NCBI GenBank assembly: GCA_036971475.1 | Contig: JBAIZL010000002.1 | Coordinates: forward strand, 333,103,820 to 333,167,819 | Origin: Prosapia bicincta | Lineage: Eukaryota > Arthropoda > Insecta > Hemiptera > Cercopidae | Reading direction: 5' to 3' | Length of the DNA stretch: 64,000 bases | In this document: piece by piece, positions 11,706-24,515 of the stretch | How positions within the stretch are numbered: position 1 is the stretch's first letter | How the letters are laid out: the number at the start of each line of letters is the position of its first letter | Made by a program: the position numbers and the translations under genes | Notes under the pieces: model-generated | Told to the model about the DNA's origin: nothing | Databases searched by the model: none | Seen by the model: the letters and a program-made list of their open reading frames with translations, nothing else

Positions 11706-12000
11706 CTAAAGAAAAATTCATATACATCTTAGAAAAGTACATTCCTAGCTATGGGAAAGTTGGCTCAGTGCCAAAGCGCTAGACTTCTAACTGAAGATAC
11801 TCAGTTCGAATATACCTAGACCTCCCAAGTATTTATAATTTAATTACTGTATAAATATTTGAAAAAAAAAACTGTATTATCATTAATTGTCGTCCACTAT
11901 AGGTTAAAAGAAATGTTTTTGAACGTGATTGAATGAGTAAAAACGTATTTTATTAACGATTAAACTTTTGTACAAGATATATATTGTGAGCTAATAGAAT
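11706..12000 (+). mobile_element. tRNA-derived SINE, copy 1
   Basis: The segment near 11760-11815 has a tRNA-like head: TGGCTCAGTGCC as an A-box-like sequence, an anticodon-loop-like ACTTCTAAC, and CAGTTCGAATA as a B-box-like sequence. The body and tail (AAATATTTGAAAAAA, TTTTATTAACGATT, TTGTACAAGATATA, GTGAGCTAAT) are shared with the reverse-oriented copy at 58797-59097, so the whole unit is one dispersed element of about 295 bp. About 50 bp upstream of the tRNA head (AAAAATTCATA onward) are also shared. The B box is mutated here, so polymerase III activity is doubtful. It is not a functional tRNA gene. Confidence 0.75.
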
Positions 12001-12301
12001 GATTTGAGTAACAACCTCCACAAATCCGAACAGTATTAGATATTAGCCTACATATATTTTAAACTAACCAAACATATTCAGTACCCAGTTATAGTCGCAC
12101 GCTAATCGACATAATTACCCCTAAAATCTTATAGAACCGTGAATTATATTTTCTCTATTCTATCCATATTATATTCAAGAGGTCAGATACGGTCTTAGTC
12201 CACAAGGGACACATTTCCGAAATAGGTTGTTCTCACTAAAACATCATAAGTAATTCCTATTTCGGGTAAGTTGCTATATTTTTTAAATGCATGTTTACAT
12301 G

Positions 12302-12590
12302 GGCGTATATTAAGAAAAATTTCGGAAGTTGCTTTAACAAGTGGGGGATTGTGGGGGGAATTTTTGGATATTCACGTCTTAAAAACACAGGTTTTAGGTA
12401 TATTTTGGATTTTGTTAGAATGATAGTTTAAATATATAAAGCAGTGGAATATATATATAAATATAGAAAGGATAGAAGCTTAGCTTGTAGAAAATAATAA
12501 CATTTCCTGTATCTACTATTTTTCCTTTCTTGTGGGGGGGACAATTTTTGGGGGGCTAGAGACCCTGACCACCCCATTATATACGCTCTT
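12302..12590. mobile_element. Possible small DNA element with GGGCGTATAT ends
   Basis: The left end GGGCGTATATTA and the right end TATATACGCTC are near-inverse. G-rich runs inside the left end (GTGGGGGATTGTGGGGGG) and near the right end (GTGGGGGGGACAATTTTTGGGGGG) share an AATTTTTGG core. No coding sequence and no exact target duplication are seen. The structure is suggestive only. Confidence 0.35.
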
Positions 12591-12669
12591 GCTTGTTTAC
12601 TTATGGCTTTTTTATAATTTCCTGAATTTATATAAGTTTAAACGAATATAGGTCTACTCGTAATTGTTA

Positions 12670-12890
12670 GCGTCCTTCCTGGGTAGGAGAAAGAATTAAT
12701 CTTCCTTGAGAACAGGAGAGCTTCTGGTACGTCTTTTCTTTAGGTTACCTCATTCATTACATCTCCCTTTCCTTACCTGTTTTTGTTTTTAAAGGGCTGT
12801 AACAGGAAAACACCTCTTAAGAACCCCTTCAACTATAGGGTTACACGTCATGTAAGCGACCTTGCTACGTGAGGTCATAACTTACCCTAG
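12670..12890 (+). repeat. Diverged copy of the 186-bp family
   Basis: TTCCTTACCTG, AAAGGGCTGTAACAGG, AACACCTCTTAAGA and CCCCTTCAACTATAGGG follow the order of TACCCTTCCTTC, AAGGGGTTGTGACGGG, ATACCTCTTTATGA and CCCCTATAGAG in the tandem unit at 34113-38730. The copy is in the same orientation and clearly old. Confidence 0.5.
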
Positions 12891-12959
12891 GGTATCATAA
12901 TATACTCTACCTATGCCTTGCTGGTAAAAATATTTAACCCTAGATTCGAGTGAGTATTG

Positions 12960-15565
12960 TATCACTGAATTTTATCATGATTCGAAAGTTTCTACGTGAA
13001 TCAGTCTATGATGTAATCGTAGGATAACTAGTAACGTAGAAAACATTAAAAGATGATGATGAAACATTGAAATTTTAAATGGAAAAGTAGGCAAGACATC
13101 AAAAGTTAGTAACAATTATAGTTGAAGAGAGTAAATTAAAGTGTATAAGAATGAGTATGTCGAGATTGAATGAAAATAGTCAAGACACAAAAAATAAGAC
13201 TATAAAGACTTTTGTTCCTGACAAATAAGATAATGATTAATAAATACACAAAAAATTATTAATAGTTTTATTTATGTAGTTTAAATACTTTTATACTACA
13301 TTTAAAACAGATTATTTATATTTATAGTTTGTTTCTTTGCAAGGAATCTTTAATGGTCAAAAAGAAGTTATTTTTATATAATTTTTGAAATGTAACATTA
13401 CATCTTGCTATGCAGTACATACAATTGGCTAAATAATTCACAACGGTCAGTTCTTGATAAAACTGTGGTCACTGCAATTAATAATTGTTTTGATGGTATA
13501 TTAGTAAGCCAACACCTTCCCTGCCATATAGCTTTGCTTGGTTCACCAACTGGGGTTCTGGTTGTTGAAGCTCTTGTACTTGTTGCAGTTGTGATTGTTG
13601 GTTCATTGTAATTGGTAGCATATTTTGTTGCCCTGTGTTTAGAAAGTACTTTGGGTTTCCACCATGTTGGCTTTCTACTAAAGCTGCTATAACAAGATTT
13701 GAAAAACTTTTTTAATATTTTATTAAAGTAGTTTTTCATTCGTAGTTTTTTTAAAATTTTGATACATTTATCGAGTGATAAAATTGTTATAATAAATTTG
13801 GGAAGTGAGGTTTGTTTGTTACCATACTTTACCTTTGTTACGAGTTAGCATGTCGTAGTTACGAGATTAATTAAATACCCATAACAAGACGTTTCGATAA
13901 GTTCCGTCGGTTTGCTTGTGTCGTTTGCAACAGAAGCTCATTTCTGTCCACGAGTAACTTCAATCACGATCTTGTATCAGTCTTGACCTTGGTTCTTTCC
14001 AAAGTCACCCAAGATAATGGGATCGTGATCTCTTAGAAAGTGTTTGTGTCTGGACATTAAAAGAAAATATTTCCATAATCGTGGAAATTATCCATTGTGA
14101 AATGTTGGCATAACAATATTTTTCGTGAATGTCTAGCAATTATTACTTAGTTGCTATTGTTTGTGGGTTGTATTATTTTATTGCATTTTACTACAAAAAG
14201 CGCAATTATCGTTAGCAGTTTCCCGAATCGATCATTAAAAAAATACTTTCTTGCAACGGATGTAAAAAAAAACTGTAAGCACAGGTTTTTCCACTTGATT
14301 TATAAAGCTATTTAGTAATTACTCGCGTAGATAAACACTATACAGACAAGAAAGCGTAAATGTTATTAACGTCACGCCAGACTTTGATAAGCCAAGAATA
14401 TACGGATTGTAGATAAAGATCATCCTAGTTGTCGAAGCGGTGTATAACACGCGAGACTTAGCAAGAGACCTTGTTGCAGCTTCCTTGACATTTAGGGAGA
14501 AGGGGCGCCTCTAACTAAGTGTTTGTCCACTCTCGCTTCTATACGATTCGGCCCGCTACAACCACTGCATTTTGTTAATCACTGAGCCTAGATGCAAGAG
14601 AGATGAAGTCTTTTGCTATGTCTCGGGAGCTATACTATACTGCTCCTCAACGGCTTATAACTGCCAGACGTGCGTTCAGAGGATCAGGCGTGTAAATAAA
14701 GGTCGTCCCAGTTGGGAAAGCGCCGTACTACTCATTCCGCCCGACTACCGTCGTCTAAGTGCTATCACTAAAATAGTTATATGAGGGCGATAAAAACAGT
14801 TCTTTGTTTTCAGATCAGGTATAGACAATTCCGCTGAAGGCATAAAATCATAAATATAGATCACAGTAACGTCGTGAAGTATGAAATCAAGTAGGTCTGT
14901 TGGAAAACACATAATTCAGAAGGCCGAGTAAAGAGATTCTAGCTACATATGATTGCAAGCTTGCTATATCCTTACATGTATCTTGTTAGCCTCGGAGGGT
15001 CAGGGTTTGAACGCTGTAGGAAATACGCCTAACTGATCCATCTTTTTTTGTTCAAGTTGAGCTGTCTAATGTATAATTAAATTGTACCATTTTAGCAAGG
15101 CAGTGTTTTTACGCTAGTCTATGTACTAATCACACACACCGTTCCATAACCTTCAGTGTTGTGGTGTTATCTCTACGTTGCCAATAGATGCTATAGGAGT
15201 AAAAATAATTTACAAACAGCTGTTGTCGAGGCCAAAATACACACCAACCCTGACGCGTAGAACACATTTTGTCGTATGTGAAATATTAATGAAATGTGAA
15301 ATACTTAGTATGTAATAAAATAAATTACTATAATAAAAAAAAACTTATTATGAAGCAGTAACTAACTATTCTATGACTAAAACTATTAAAAACATTATAT
15401 TTTTCAGTCGAAGACCAGGTTTGCTTATGTGCGTCGAATTTACTAGCATTGCAGAACATATATTAGATTTGATAATTTTAATTTTTTTTAGTAAGTAGTG
15501 TTCTCTGTTAATGTTTGTATTAATCGTTATTGGTCTACGTGTAAGTAGTAATTATCTGTAAAAGG
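12960..15565. other. Gene-free sequence
   Basis: The longest frame is 113 codons on the - strand (13398-13739), basic and Thr/Ser-rich, with no domain I recognise. A + strand frame overlaps it (13405-13611). Two short similar segments (GTAGATAAAGATCATCCTAG near 14413 and GTAAATAAAGGTCGTCCCAG near 14691) suggest an old duplication. No RNA gene or transposon end could be supported. Confidence 0.4.
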
Positions 15566-16601
15566 TCATGTTGATTGTTACAGGCCTAATTATAAGTAGT
15601 AATCCTCTGTTAGTAGGCGTGTTGATCGTTATAGTTTTGAGTGTAAGTAGTAATCCTCTGTTAGTAGTCGTGTTAATCGTTATAGTTTTGCGTGTAAGTA
15701 GTAGTCCTCTGTTAGTAGTCTTGTTGATCGTTATAGTTTTGAGTGTAAGTAGTAATCCTCTGTTAGTAATCGTGTTGAACGTTATAGTTTTGCGTGTAAG
15801 TAGTAATCCTCTGTTAGTAGTCGTGTTGATCGTTATAGTTTTGAGTGTAAGTAGTAATCCTCTGTTAGTAGTCGTGTTAATCGTTATAGTTTTGCGTGTA
15901 AGTAGTAATCCTCTGTTAGTAGTCGTGTTGATCGTTATAGTTTTGAGTGTAAGTAGTAATCCTCTGTTAGTAATCGTGTTGATCGTTATAGTTTTGAGTG
16001 TAAATAGTAATCCTCTGTTAGTAGTCGTGTTGATCGTTATATTTTTGAGTGTAAGTAGTAGTTCTCTGTTAGTAGTCGTGTTGATCGTTATAGTTTTGAG
16101 TGTAAGTAGTAATCCTCTGTTAGTAGTCGTGTTAATCGTTATAGTTTTGCGTGTAAGTAGTAGTCCTCTGTTAGTAGTCGTGTTGATCGTTATAGTTTTG
16201 AGTGTAAGTAGTAATCCTCTGTTAGTAGTCGTGTTAATCGTTATAGTTTTGAGTGTAAGTAGTAGTCCTCTGTTAGTAGTCGTGTTGATCGTTATAGTTT
16301 TGAGTGTAAGTAGTATTCCTCTGTTAGTAGTCTTGATGATCGTTATAGTTTTGAGTGTAAGTAGTAGTCCTCTGTTAGTAGTGATGATCGTTACAGGCCT
16401 GATTATAAGTAGTAATCCTCTGTTAGTAGTCGTGTTGATCGTTATATTTTTGAGTGTAAGTAGTAGTCCTCTGTTAGTAGTCGTGTTGATCGTTATATTT
16501 TTGAGTGTAAGTAGTAGTCCTCTGTTAGTAGTCATGTTGATCGTTATAGTTTTCAGTGTAAGTAGTAATCCTCTGTTAGTAGTCGTGTTGATCGTTATAG
16601 T

Positions 16602-19600
16602 TTTGCGTGTAAGTAGTAGTCCTCAGTTAGTAGTCGTGTTGATCGTTATATGTTTGACTGTAATTAGTAATCCTCTGTTAGTAGTCGTGTTGATCGTTAT
16701 ATTTTTGAGTGTAAGTAGTAATCCTCTGTTAGTAGTCGTGTTGATCGTTATATTTTTGAGTGTAAGTAGTAATCCTCTGTTAGTAGTCGTGTTGATCGTT
16801 ATAGTTTTGAGTGTAAGTAGTAATCCTATGTTAGTAGTCGTGTTGATCGTTATAGTTTTGAGTGTAAATAGTAATCCTCTGTTAGTAGTCGTGTTGATCG
16901 TTATAGTTTTGAGTGTAAGTAGTAATCCTCTCTTAGTAGTCGTGTTGATCGTTATAGTTTTGAGTGTAAGTAGTAATCCTATGTTAGTAGTCGTGTTGAT
17001 CGTTATAGTTTTGAGTGTAAATAGTAATCCTCTGTTAGTAGTCGTGTTGATCGTTATAGTTTTGAGTGTAAGTAGTAGTCCTCTGTTAGTAGTCGTGTTG
17101 ATCGTTATAGTTTTGAGTGTAAGTAGTAATCTTCTCTTAGTAGTCGTGATGATCTTTATAGACCTGAGTGTAAGTAGTAATCCTCTGTTAGTAGTCGTGT
17201 TGATCGTTATAGTTTTGAGTGTAAGTAGTAATCCTCTGTTAGTAGTCGTGTTGATCGTTATAGTTTTGAGTGTAAGTAGTAGTCCTCTGTTAGTAGTGAT
17301 GATCGTAACAGGCCTGATTATAAGTAGTAATCCTCTGTTAGTAGTGTGGATCGTTATAGTTTTGAGTGTAAGTAGTAGTCCTTTGTTAGTAGTCGTGTTG
17401 ATCGTTATAGTTTTGAGTGTAAGAAGTAATCCTCTGTTAGTAGTTGTGATGATCGTTACAGTTTTGAGTGTAAGTAGTAGTCCTCTGTTAGTAGTCGTGT
17501 TGATCGTTACAGGCCTGATTATAAGTAGTAATCCTCTGTTAGTAGTCGTGTTGATCGTTATATTTTTAAGTGTAAGTAGTAGTCCTCTGTTAGTAGTCTT
17601 GTTGATCGTTATAGTTTTGAGTGTAAGTAGTAGTCCTCTGTTAGTAGTCGTGTTGATCGTTACAGGCCTGAGTGGAAGTAGTAATCCTCTGTTAGTAGTC
17701 ATGATGATCGTTATAGTTTTGAGTGTAAGTAGTGGTCCTCTGTTAGTAGTCGTGTTGATCGTTATAGTTTTGATTTTAAGTAGTAGTCCTCTGTTAGTAG
17801 TCGTGTTGATCGTTATAGTTTTGAGTGTAAGTAGTAATTCTCTGTTAGTAGTCATGTTGATCGTTATAGTTTTTAGTTTAAGTAGTAATCCTCTGTTAGT
17901 AGTCGTGTTGATCGTTATAGTTTTGAGTGTAGTAGTCCTATGTTAGTAGTCGTGTGGATCGTTACAGGCCTGAGTGTAAGTAGTAATCCTCGGTTAGTAG
18001 TCGTGTTGATCGTTATAGTTTTGAGTGTAGTAGTCCTCTGTTAGTAGTCGTGTGGATCGTTACACGCCTGAGTGTAAGTAGTAGTCCTCTGTCAGTAGTC
18101 GTGTTGATCGTTATAGTTTTGAGTGTAAGTAGTAGTCCTCTGTTAGTAGTCGTGTTGATCGTTATAGTTTTGAGTGTAAGTAGTAATCCTCTGTTAGTAG
18201 TCGTGATGATCGTTATAGACCTGAGTGTAAGTAGTAGTCCTCTGTTAGTAGTCGTGATGATCGTTATAGACCTGAGTGTAAGTAGGAGTCCTCTGTTAGT
18301 AGTCGTGTGGATCGTTACACGCCTGAGTGTAAGTAGTAGTCCTCTGTTAGTAGTCGTGTTGATCGTTATAGTTTTGAGTGTAAGTAGTAATTCTCTGTTA
18401 GTAGTCGTGTTGATCGTTATAGACCTGGGTGTAAGTAGTAATCCTCTGTTAGTAGTCATGTTGATCGTTATAGTTTTTAGTTTAAGTAGTAATCCTCTGT
18501 TAGTAGTCGTGTTGATCGTTATAGTTTTGAGTGTAGTAGTCCTCTGTTAGTAGTCGTGTGGATCGTTACAGGCCTGAGTGTAAGTAGTAATCCTCAGTTA
18601 GTAGTCGTGTTGATCGTTATAGTTTTGAGTGTAGTAGTCCTCTGTTAGTAGTCGTGTGGATCGTTACACGCCTGAGTGTAAGTAGTAGTCCTCTGTCAGT
18701 AGTCGTGTTGATCGTTATAGTTTTGAGTTTAAGTAGTAGTCCTCTGTTAGTAGTCGTGTTGATCGTTATAGTTTTGAGTGTAAGTAGTAATCCTCTGTTA
18801 GTAGTCGTGATGATCGTTATAGACCTGAGTGTAAGTAGTAGTCCTCTGTTAGTAGTCGTGATGATCGTTATAGACCTGAGTGTAAGTAGTAGTCCTCTGT
18901 TAGTAGTCGTGTGGATCGTTACACGCCTGAGTGTAAGTAGTAGTCCTCTGTCAGTAGTCGTGTTGATCGTTATAGTTTTGAGTGTAAGTAGTAGTCCTCT
19001 GTTAGTAGTCGTGTTGATCGTTATAGTTTTGAGTGTAAGTAGTAATCCTCTGTTAGTAGTCGTGATGATCGTTATAGACCTGAGTGTAAGTAGTAATCCT
19101 CTGTTAGTAGTCGTGTGGATTGTTACACGCCTGAGTGTAAGTAGTAGTCCTCTGTCAGTAGTCGTGTTGATCGTTATAGTTTTGAGTGTAAGTAGTAGTC
19201 CTCTGTTAGTAGTCGTGTTGATCGTTATAGTTTTGAGTGTAAGTAGTAGTCCTCTGTTAGTAGTCGTGTTGATCGTTATAGTTTTGAGTGTAAATAGTAA
19301 TCCTCAGTTAGTAGTCGTGATGATCGTTATACCTGAGTGTAAGTAGTAGTCCTCTGTTAGTAGTCGTGTGGATCGTTACACGCCTGAGTGTAAGTAGTAG
19401 TCCTCTGTTAGTAGTCGTGTTGATCGTTATAGTTTTGAGTGTAAGTAGTAATCCTCTGTTAGTAGTCGTGATGATCGTTATAGACCTGAGTGTAAGTAGT
19501 AGTCCTCTGTTAGTAGTCTTGTAGATCGTTATTTTTTTGAGTGTAAGTAGTAATCCTCTGTTAGTAGTCGTGTTGATCGTTATAGTTTTGAGTGTAAGTA

Positions 19601-19640
19601 GTAATCCTCTGTTAGTAGTCGTGTTGATCGTTATAGTTTT
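16602..19640. repeat. Left member of a multi-kb duplication inside the 51-bp array
   Basis: Rare variants occur in the same order here and in the block near 21575-24515. CCTCAGTTAG followed by TATGTTTGACTGTAATTAG lies at 16621 and 21594 (offset 4973). CCTCGGTTAG lies at 17991 and 22862 (offset 4871). GTAGATCGTTATTTTTTTGA lies at 19521 and 24394 (offset 4873). The step from 4973 to about 4871 equals two 51-bp units, explained by a block of units with CCTATG variants near 16800-17040 that is shorter in the right copy. Confidence 0.85.
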
Positions 19641-21574
19641 GAGTGTAAGTAGTAGCCCTCAGTTAGTAGTCCTGTTGATCGTTATAGTTTTGAGTGTAAA
19701 TAGTAATCCTCTGTTAGTAGTCGTGTTGATCGTTATATTTTTGAGTGTAAGTAGTAGTTCTCTGTTAGTAGTCGTGTTGATCGTTATAGTTTTGAGTGTA
19801 AGTAGTAATCCTCTGTTAGTAGTCGTGTTAATCGTTATAGTTTTGCGTGTAAGTAGTAGTCCTCTGTTAGTAGTCGTGTTGATCGTTATAGTTTTGAGTG
19901 TAAGTAGTAATCCTCTGTTAGTAGTCGTGTTAATCGTTATAGTTTTGAGTGTAAGTAGTAGTCCTCTGTTAGTAGTCGTGTTGATCGTTATATTTTTGAG
20001 TTTAAGTAGTAGTCCTCTGTTAGTAGTCGTGTTGATCGTTATAGTTTTGAGTGTAAGTAGTAATCCTCTGTTAGTAGTCGTGTTAATCGTTATAGTTTTG
20101 CGTGTAAGTAGTAGTCCTCTGTTAGTAGTCTTGTTGATCGTTATAGTTTTGAGTGTAAGTAGTAATCCTCTGTTAGTAATCGTGTTGATCGTTATAGTTT
20201 TGCGTGTAAGTAGTAATCCTCTGTTAGTAGTCGTGTTGATCGTTATAGTTTTGAGTGTAAGTAGTAATCCTCTGTTAGTAGTCGTGTTAATCGTTATAGT
20301 TTTGCGTGTAAGTAGTAGTCCTCTGTTAGTAGTCTTGTTGATCGTTATAGTTTTGAGTGTAAGTAGTAATACTCTGTTAGTAATCGTGTTGAACGTTATA
20401 GTTTTGCGTGTAAATAGTAATCCTCTGTTAGTAGTCGTGTTGATCGTTATAGTTTTTAGTGTAAGTAGTAATCCTCTGTTAGTAGTCGTGTTAATCGTTA
20501 TAGTTTTGCGTGTAAGTAGTAGTCCTCTGTTAGTAGTCTTGTTGATCGTTATAGTTTTGAGTGTAAGTAGTAATCCTCTGTTAGTAATCGTGTTGATCGT
20601 TATAGTTTTGCGTGTAAGTAGTAATCCTCTGTTAGTAGTCGTGTTGATCGTTATAGTTTTGAGTGTAAGTAGTAATCCTCTGTTAGTAGTCGTGTTAATC
20701 GTTATAGTTTTGCGTGTAAGTAGTAGTCCTCTGTTAGTAGTCTTGTTGATCGTTATAGTTTTGAGTGTAAGTAGTAATCCTCAGTTAGTAATCGTGTTGA
20801 ACGTTATAGTTTTGCGTGTAAGTAGTAATCCTCTGTTAGTAGTCGTGTTGATCGTTATAGTTTTGAGTGTAAGTAGTAATCCTCTGTTAGTAGTCGTGTT
20901 AATCGTTATAGTTTTGCGTGTAAGTAGTAATCCTCTGTTAGTAGTCGTGTTGATCGTTATAGTTTTGAGTGTAAGTAGTAATCCTCTGTTAGTAATCGTG
21001 TTGATCGTTATAGTTTTGAGTGTAAATAGTAATCCTCTGTTAGTAGTCGTGTTGATCGTTATATTTTTGAGTGTAAGTAGTAGTCCTCTGTTAGTAGTCG
21101 TGTTGATCGTTATAGTTTTGAGTGTAAGTAGTAATCCTCTGTTAGTAGTCGTGTTACTCGTTATAGTTTTGCGTGTAAGTAGTAGTCCTCTGTTAGTAGT
21201 CGTGTTAATCCTTATAGTTTTGAGTGTAAATAGTAATCCTCTGTTAGTAGTCGTGTTGATCGTTATATTTTTGAGTGTAAGTAGTAGTCCTCTGTTAGTA
21301 GTCGTGTTGATCGTTATAGTTTTGAGTGCAAGTAGTATTCCTCTGTTAGTAGTCTTGATGATCGTTATAGTTTTGAGTGTAAGTAGTAATCCTCTGTTAG
21401 TAGTCGTGTGGATCGTTATAGTTTTGAGTGTAAGTAGTAGTCCTCTGTTAGTAGTCGTGATGATAGTTACAGGCTGATTATAAGTAGTAATCCTCTGTTA
21501 GTAGTCGTGTTGATCGTTATAGTTTTGAGTGTAAGTAGTAATCCTCTGTTAGTAGTCGTGTTGATCGTTATAGT

Positions 21575-24515
21575 TTTGAGTGTAAGTAGTAGTCCTCAGT
21601 TAGTAGTCGTGTTGATCGTTATATGTTTGACTGTAATTAGTAATCCTCTGTTAGTAGTCGTGTTGATCGTTATATTTTTGAGTGTAAGTAGTAATCCTCT
21701 GTTAGTAGTCGTGTTGATCGTTATATTTTTGAGTGTAAGTAGTAATCCTCTGTTAGTAGTCGTGTTGATCGTTATAGTTTTGAGTGTAAGTAGTAATCCT
21801 ATGTTAGTAGTCGTGTTGATCGTTATAGTTTTGAGTGTAAATAGTAATCCTCTGTTAGTAGTCGTGTTGATCGTTATAGTTTTGAGTGTAAGTAGTAGTC
21901 CTCTGTTAGTAGTCGTGTTGATCGTTATAGTTTTGAGTGTAAGTAGTAATCCTCTCTTAGTAGTCGTGATGATCTTTATAGACCTGAGTGTAAGTAGTAA
22001 TCCTCTGTTAGTAGTCGTGTTGATCGTTATAGTTTTGAGTGTAAGTAGTAATCCTCTGTTAGTAGTCGTGTTGATCGTTATAGTTTTGAGTGTAAGTAGT
22101 AGTCCTCTGTTAGTAGTGATGATCGTAACAGGCCTGATTATAAGTAGTAATCCTCTGTTAGTAGTGTGGATCGTTATAGTTTTGAGTGTAAGTAGTAGTC
22201 CTTTGTTAGTAGTCGTGTTGATCGTTATAGTTTTGAGTGTAAGATGTAATCCTCTGTTAGTAGTTGTGATGATCGTTACAGTTTTGAGTGTAAGTAGTAG
22301 TCCTCTGTTAGTAGTCGTGTTGATCGTTACAGGCCTGATTATAAGTAGTAATCCTCTGTTAGTAGTCGTGTTGATCGTTATATTTTTAAGTGTAAGTAGT
22401 AGTCCTCTGTTAGTAGTCTTGTTGATCGTTATAGTTTTGAGTGTAAGTAGTAGTCCTCTGTTAGTAGTCGTGTTGATCGTTACAGGCCTGAGTGGAAGTA
22501 GTAATCCTCTGTTAGTAGTCATGATGATCGTTATAGTTTTGAGTGTAAGTAGTGGTCCTCTGTTAGTAGTCGTGTTGATCGTTATAGTTTTGATTTTAAG
22601 TAGTAGTCCTCTGTTAGTAGTCGTGTTGATCGTTATAGTTTTGAGTGTAAGTAGTAATTCTCTGTTAGTAGTCGTGTTGATCGTTATAGACCTGAGTGTA
22701 AGTAGTAATCCTCTGTTAGTAGTCATGTTGATCGTTATAGTTTTTAGTTTAAGTAGTAATCCTCTGTTAGTAGTCGTGTTGATCGTGATAGTTTTGAGTG
22801 TAGTAGTCCTATGTTGGTAGTCGTGTGGATCGTTACAGGCCTGAGTGTAAGTAGTAATCCTCGGTTAGTAGTCGTGTTGATCGTTATAGTTTTGAGTGTA
22901 GTAGTCCTCTGTTAGTAGTCGTGTGGATCGTTACACGCCTGAGTGTAAGTAGTAGTCCTCTGTCAGTAGTCGTGTTGATCGTTATAGTTTTGAGTGTAAG
23001 TAGTAGTCCTCTGTTAGTAGTCGTGTTGATCGTTATAGTTTAGAGTGTAAGTAGTAATCCTCTGTTAGTAGTCGTGATGATCGTTATAGACCTGAGTGTA
23101 AGTAGTAGTCCTCTGTTAGTAGTCGTGATGATCGTTATAGACCTGAGTGTAAGTAGTAGTCCTCTGTTAGTAGTCGTGTGGATCGTTACACGCCTGAGTG
23201 TAAGTAGTAGTCCTCTGTTAGTAGTCGTGTTGATCGTTATAGTTTTGAGTGTAAGTAGTAATTCTCTGTTAGTAGTCGTGTTGATCGTTATAGACCTGAG
23301 TGTAAGTAGTAATCCTCTGTTAGTAGTCATGTTGATCGTTATAGTTTTTAGTTTAAGTAGTAATCCTCTGTTAGTAGTCGCGTTGATCGTTATAGTTTTG
23401 AGTGTAGTAGTCCTCTGTTAGTAGTCGTGTGGATCGTTACAGGCCTGAGTGTAAGTAGTAATCCTCGGTTAGTAGTCGTGTTGATCGTTATAGTTTTGAG
23501 TGTAGTAGTCCTCTGTTAGTAGTCTTGTGGATCGTTACACGCCTGAGTGTAAGTAGTAGTCCTCTGTCAGTAGTCGTGTTGATCGTTATAGTTTTGAGTT
23601 TAAGTAGTAGTCCTCTGTTAGTAGTCGTGTTGATCGTTATAGTTTTGAGTGTAAGTAGTAATCCTCTGTTAGTCGTCGTGATGATCGTTATAGACCTGAG
23701 TGTAAGTAGTAGTCCTCTGTTAGTAGTCGTGATGATCGTTATAGACCTGAGTGTAAGTAGTAGTCCTCTGTTAGTAGTCGTGTGGATCGTTACACGCCTG
23801 AGTGTAAGTAGTAGTCCTCTGTCAGTAGTCGTGTTGATCGTTATAGTTTTGAGTGTAAGTAGTAGTCCTCTGTTAGTAGTCGTGTTGATCGTTATAGTTT
23901 TGAGTGTAAGTAGTAATCCTCTGTTAGTAGTCGTGATGATCGTTATAGACCTGAGTGTAAGTAGTAATCCTCTGTTAGTAGTCGTGTGGATTGTTACACG
24001 CCTGAGTGTAAGTAGTAGTCCTCTGTCAGTAGTCGTGTTGATCGTTATAGTTTTGAGTGTAAGTAGTAGTCCTCTGTTAGTAGTCGTGTTGATCGTTATA
24101 GTTTTGAGTGTAAGTAGTAGTCCTCTGTTAGTAGTCGTGTTGATCGTTATAGTTTTGAGTGTAAGTAGTAATCCTCTGTTAGTAGTCGTGATGATCGTTA
24201 TAGACCTGAGTGTAAGTAGTAGTCCTCTGTTAGTAGTCGTGTGGATCGTTACACGCCTGAGTGTAAGTAGTAGTCCTCTGTTAGTAGTCGTGTTGATCGT
24301 TATAGTTTTGAGTGTAAGTAGTAATCCTCTGTTAGTAGTCGTGATGATCGTTATAGACCTGAGTGTAAGTAGTAGTCCTCTGTTAGTAGTCTTGTAGATC
24401 GTTATTTTTTTGAGTGTAAGTAGTAATCCTCTGTTAGTAGTCGTGTTGATCGTTATAGTTTTGAGTGTAAGTAGTAATCCTCTGTTAGTAGTCGTGTTGA
24501 TCGTTATAGTTTTGA
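21575..24515. repeat. Right member of the multi-kb duplication inside the 51-bp array
   Basis: This is the partner of the block at 16602-19640, matched by the order of rare unit variants. A few private substitutions (GATCGTGATAG near 22785, GTTGGTAGTC near 22815, GTAGTCGCGTTG near 23380) show the copies have begun to diverge. After this block the pattern GCCCTCAGTTAGTAGTCCTG recurs as it does after the left block. Confidence 0.85.

Noticed and set aside
11757..11820. Functional tRNA gene
   Set aside because: The A- and B-box-like sequences are present, but the acceptor and arm pairing is poor and the sequence belongs to a dispersed SINE with a second copy at 58797-59097.
13398..13739. 113-codon - strand frame as a possible gene
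   Set aside because: No recognisable domain, no splice context that I can define, an overlapping frame on the other strand, and AT-driven composition.
15568..17946. 792-codon open frame, and similar long frames on both strands to 25168
   Set aside because: They are by-products of a 51-bp unit with no stop in one frame per strand. Start codons are arbitrary, frames break at small deletions, and the peptide is a low-complexity repeat.
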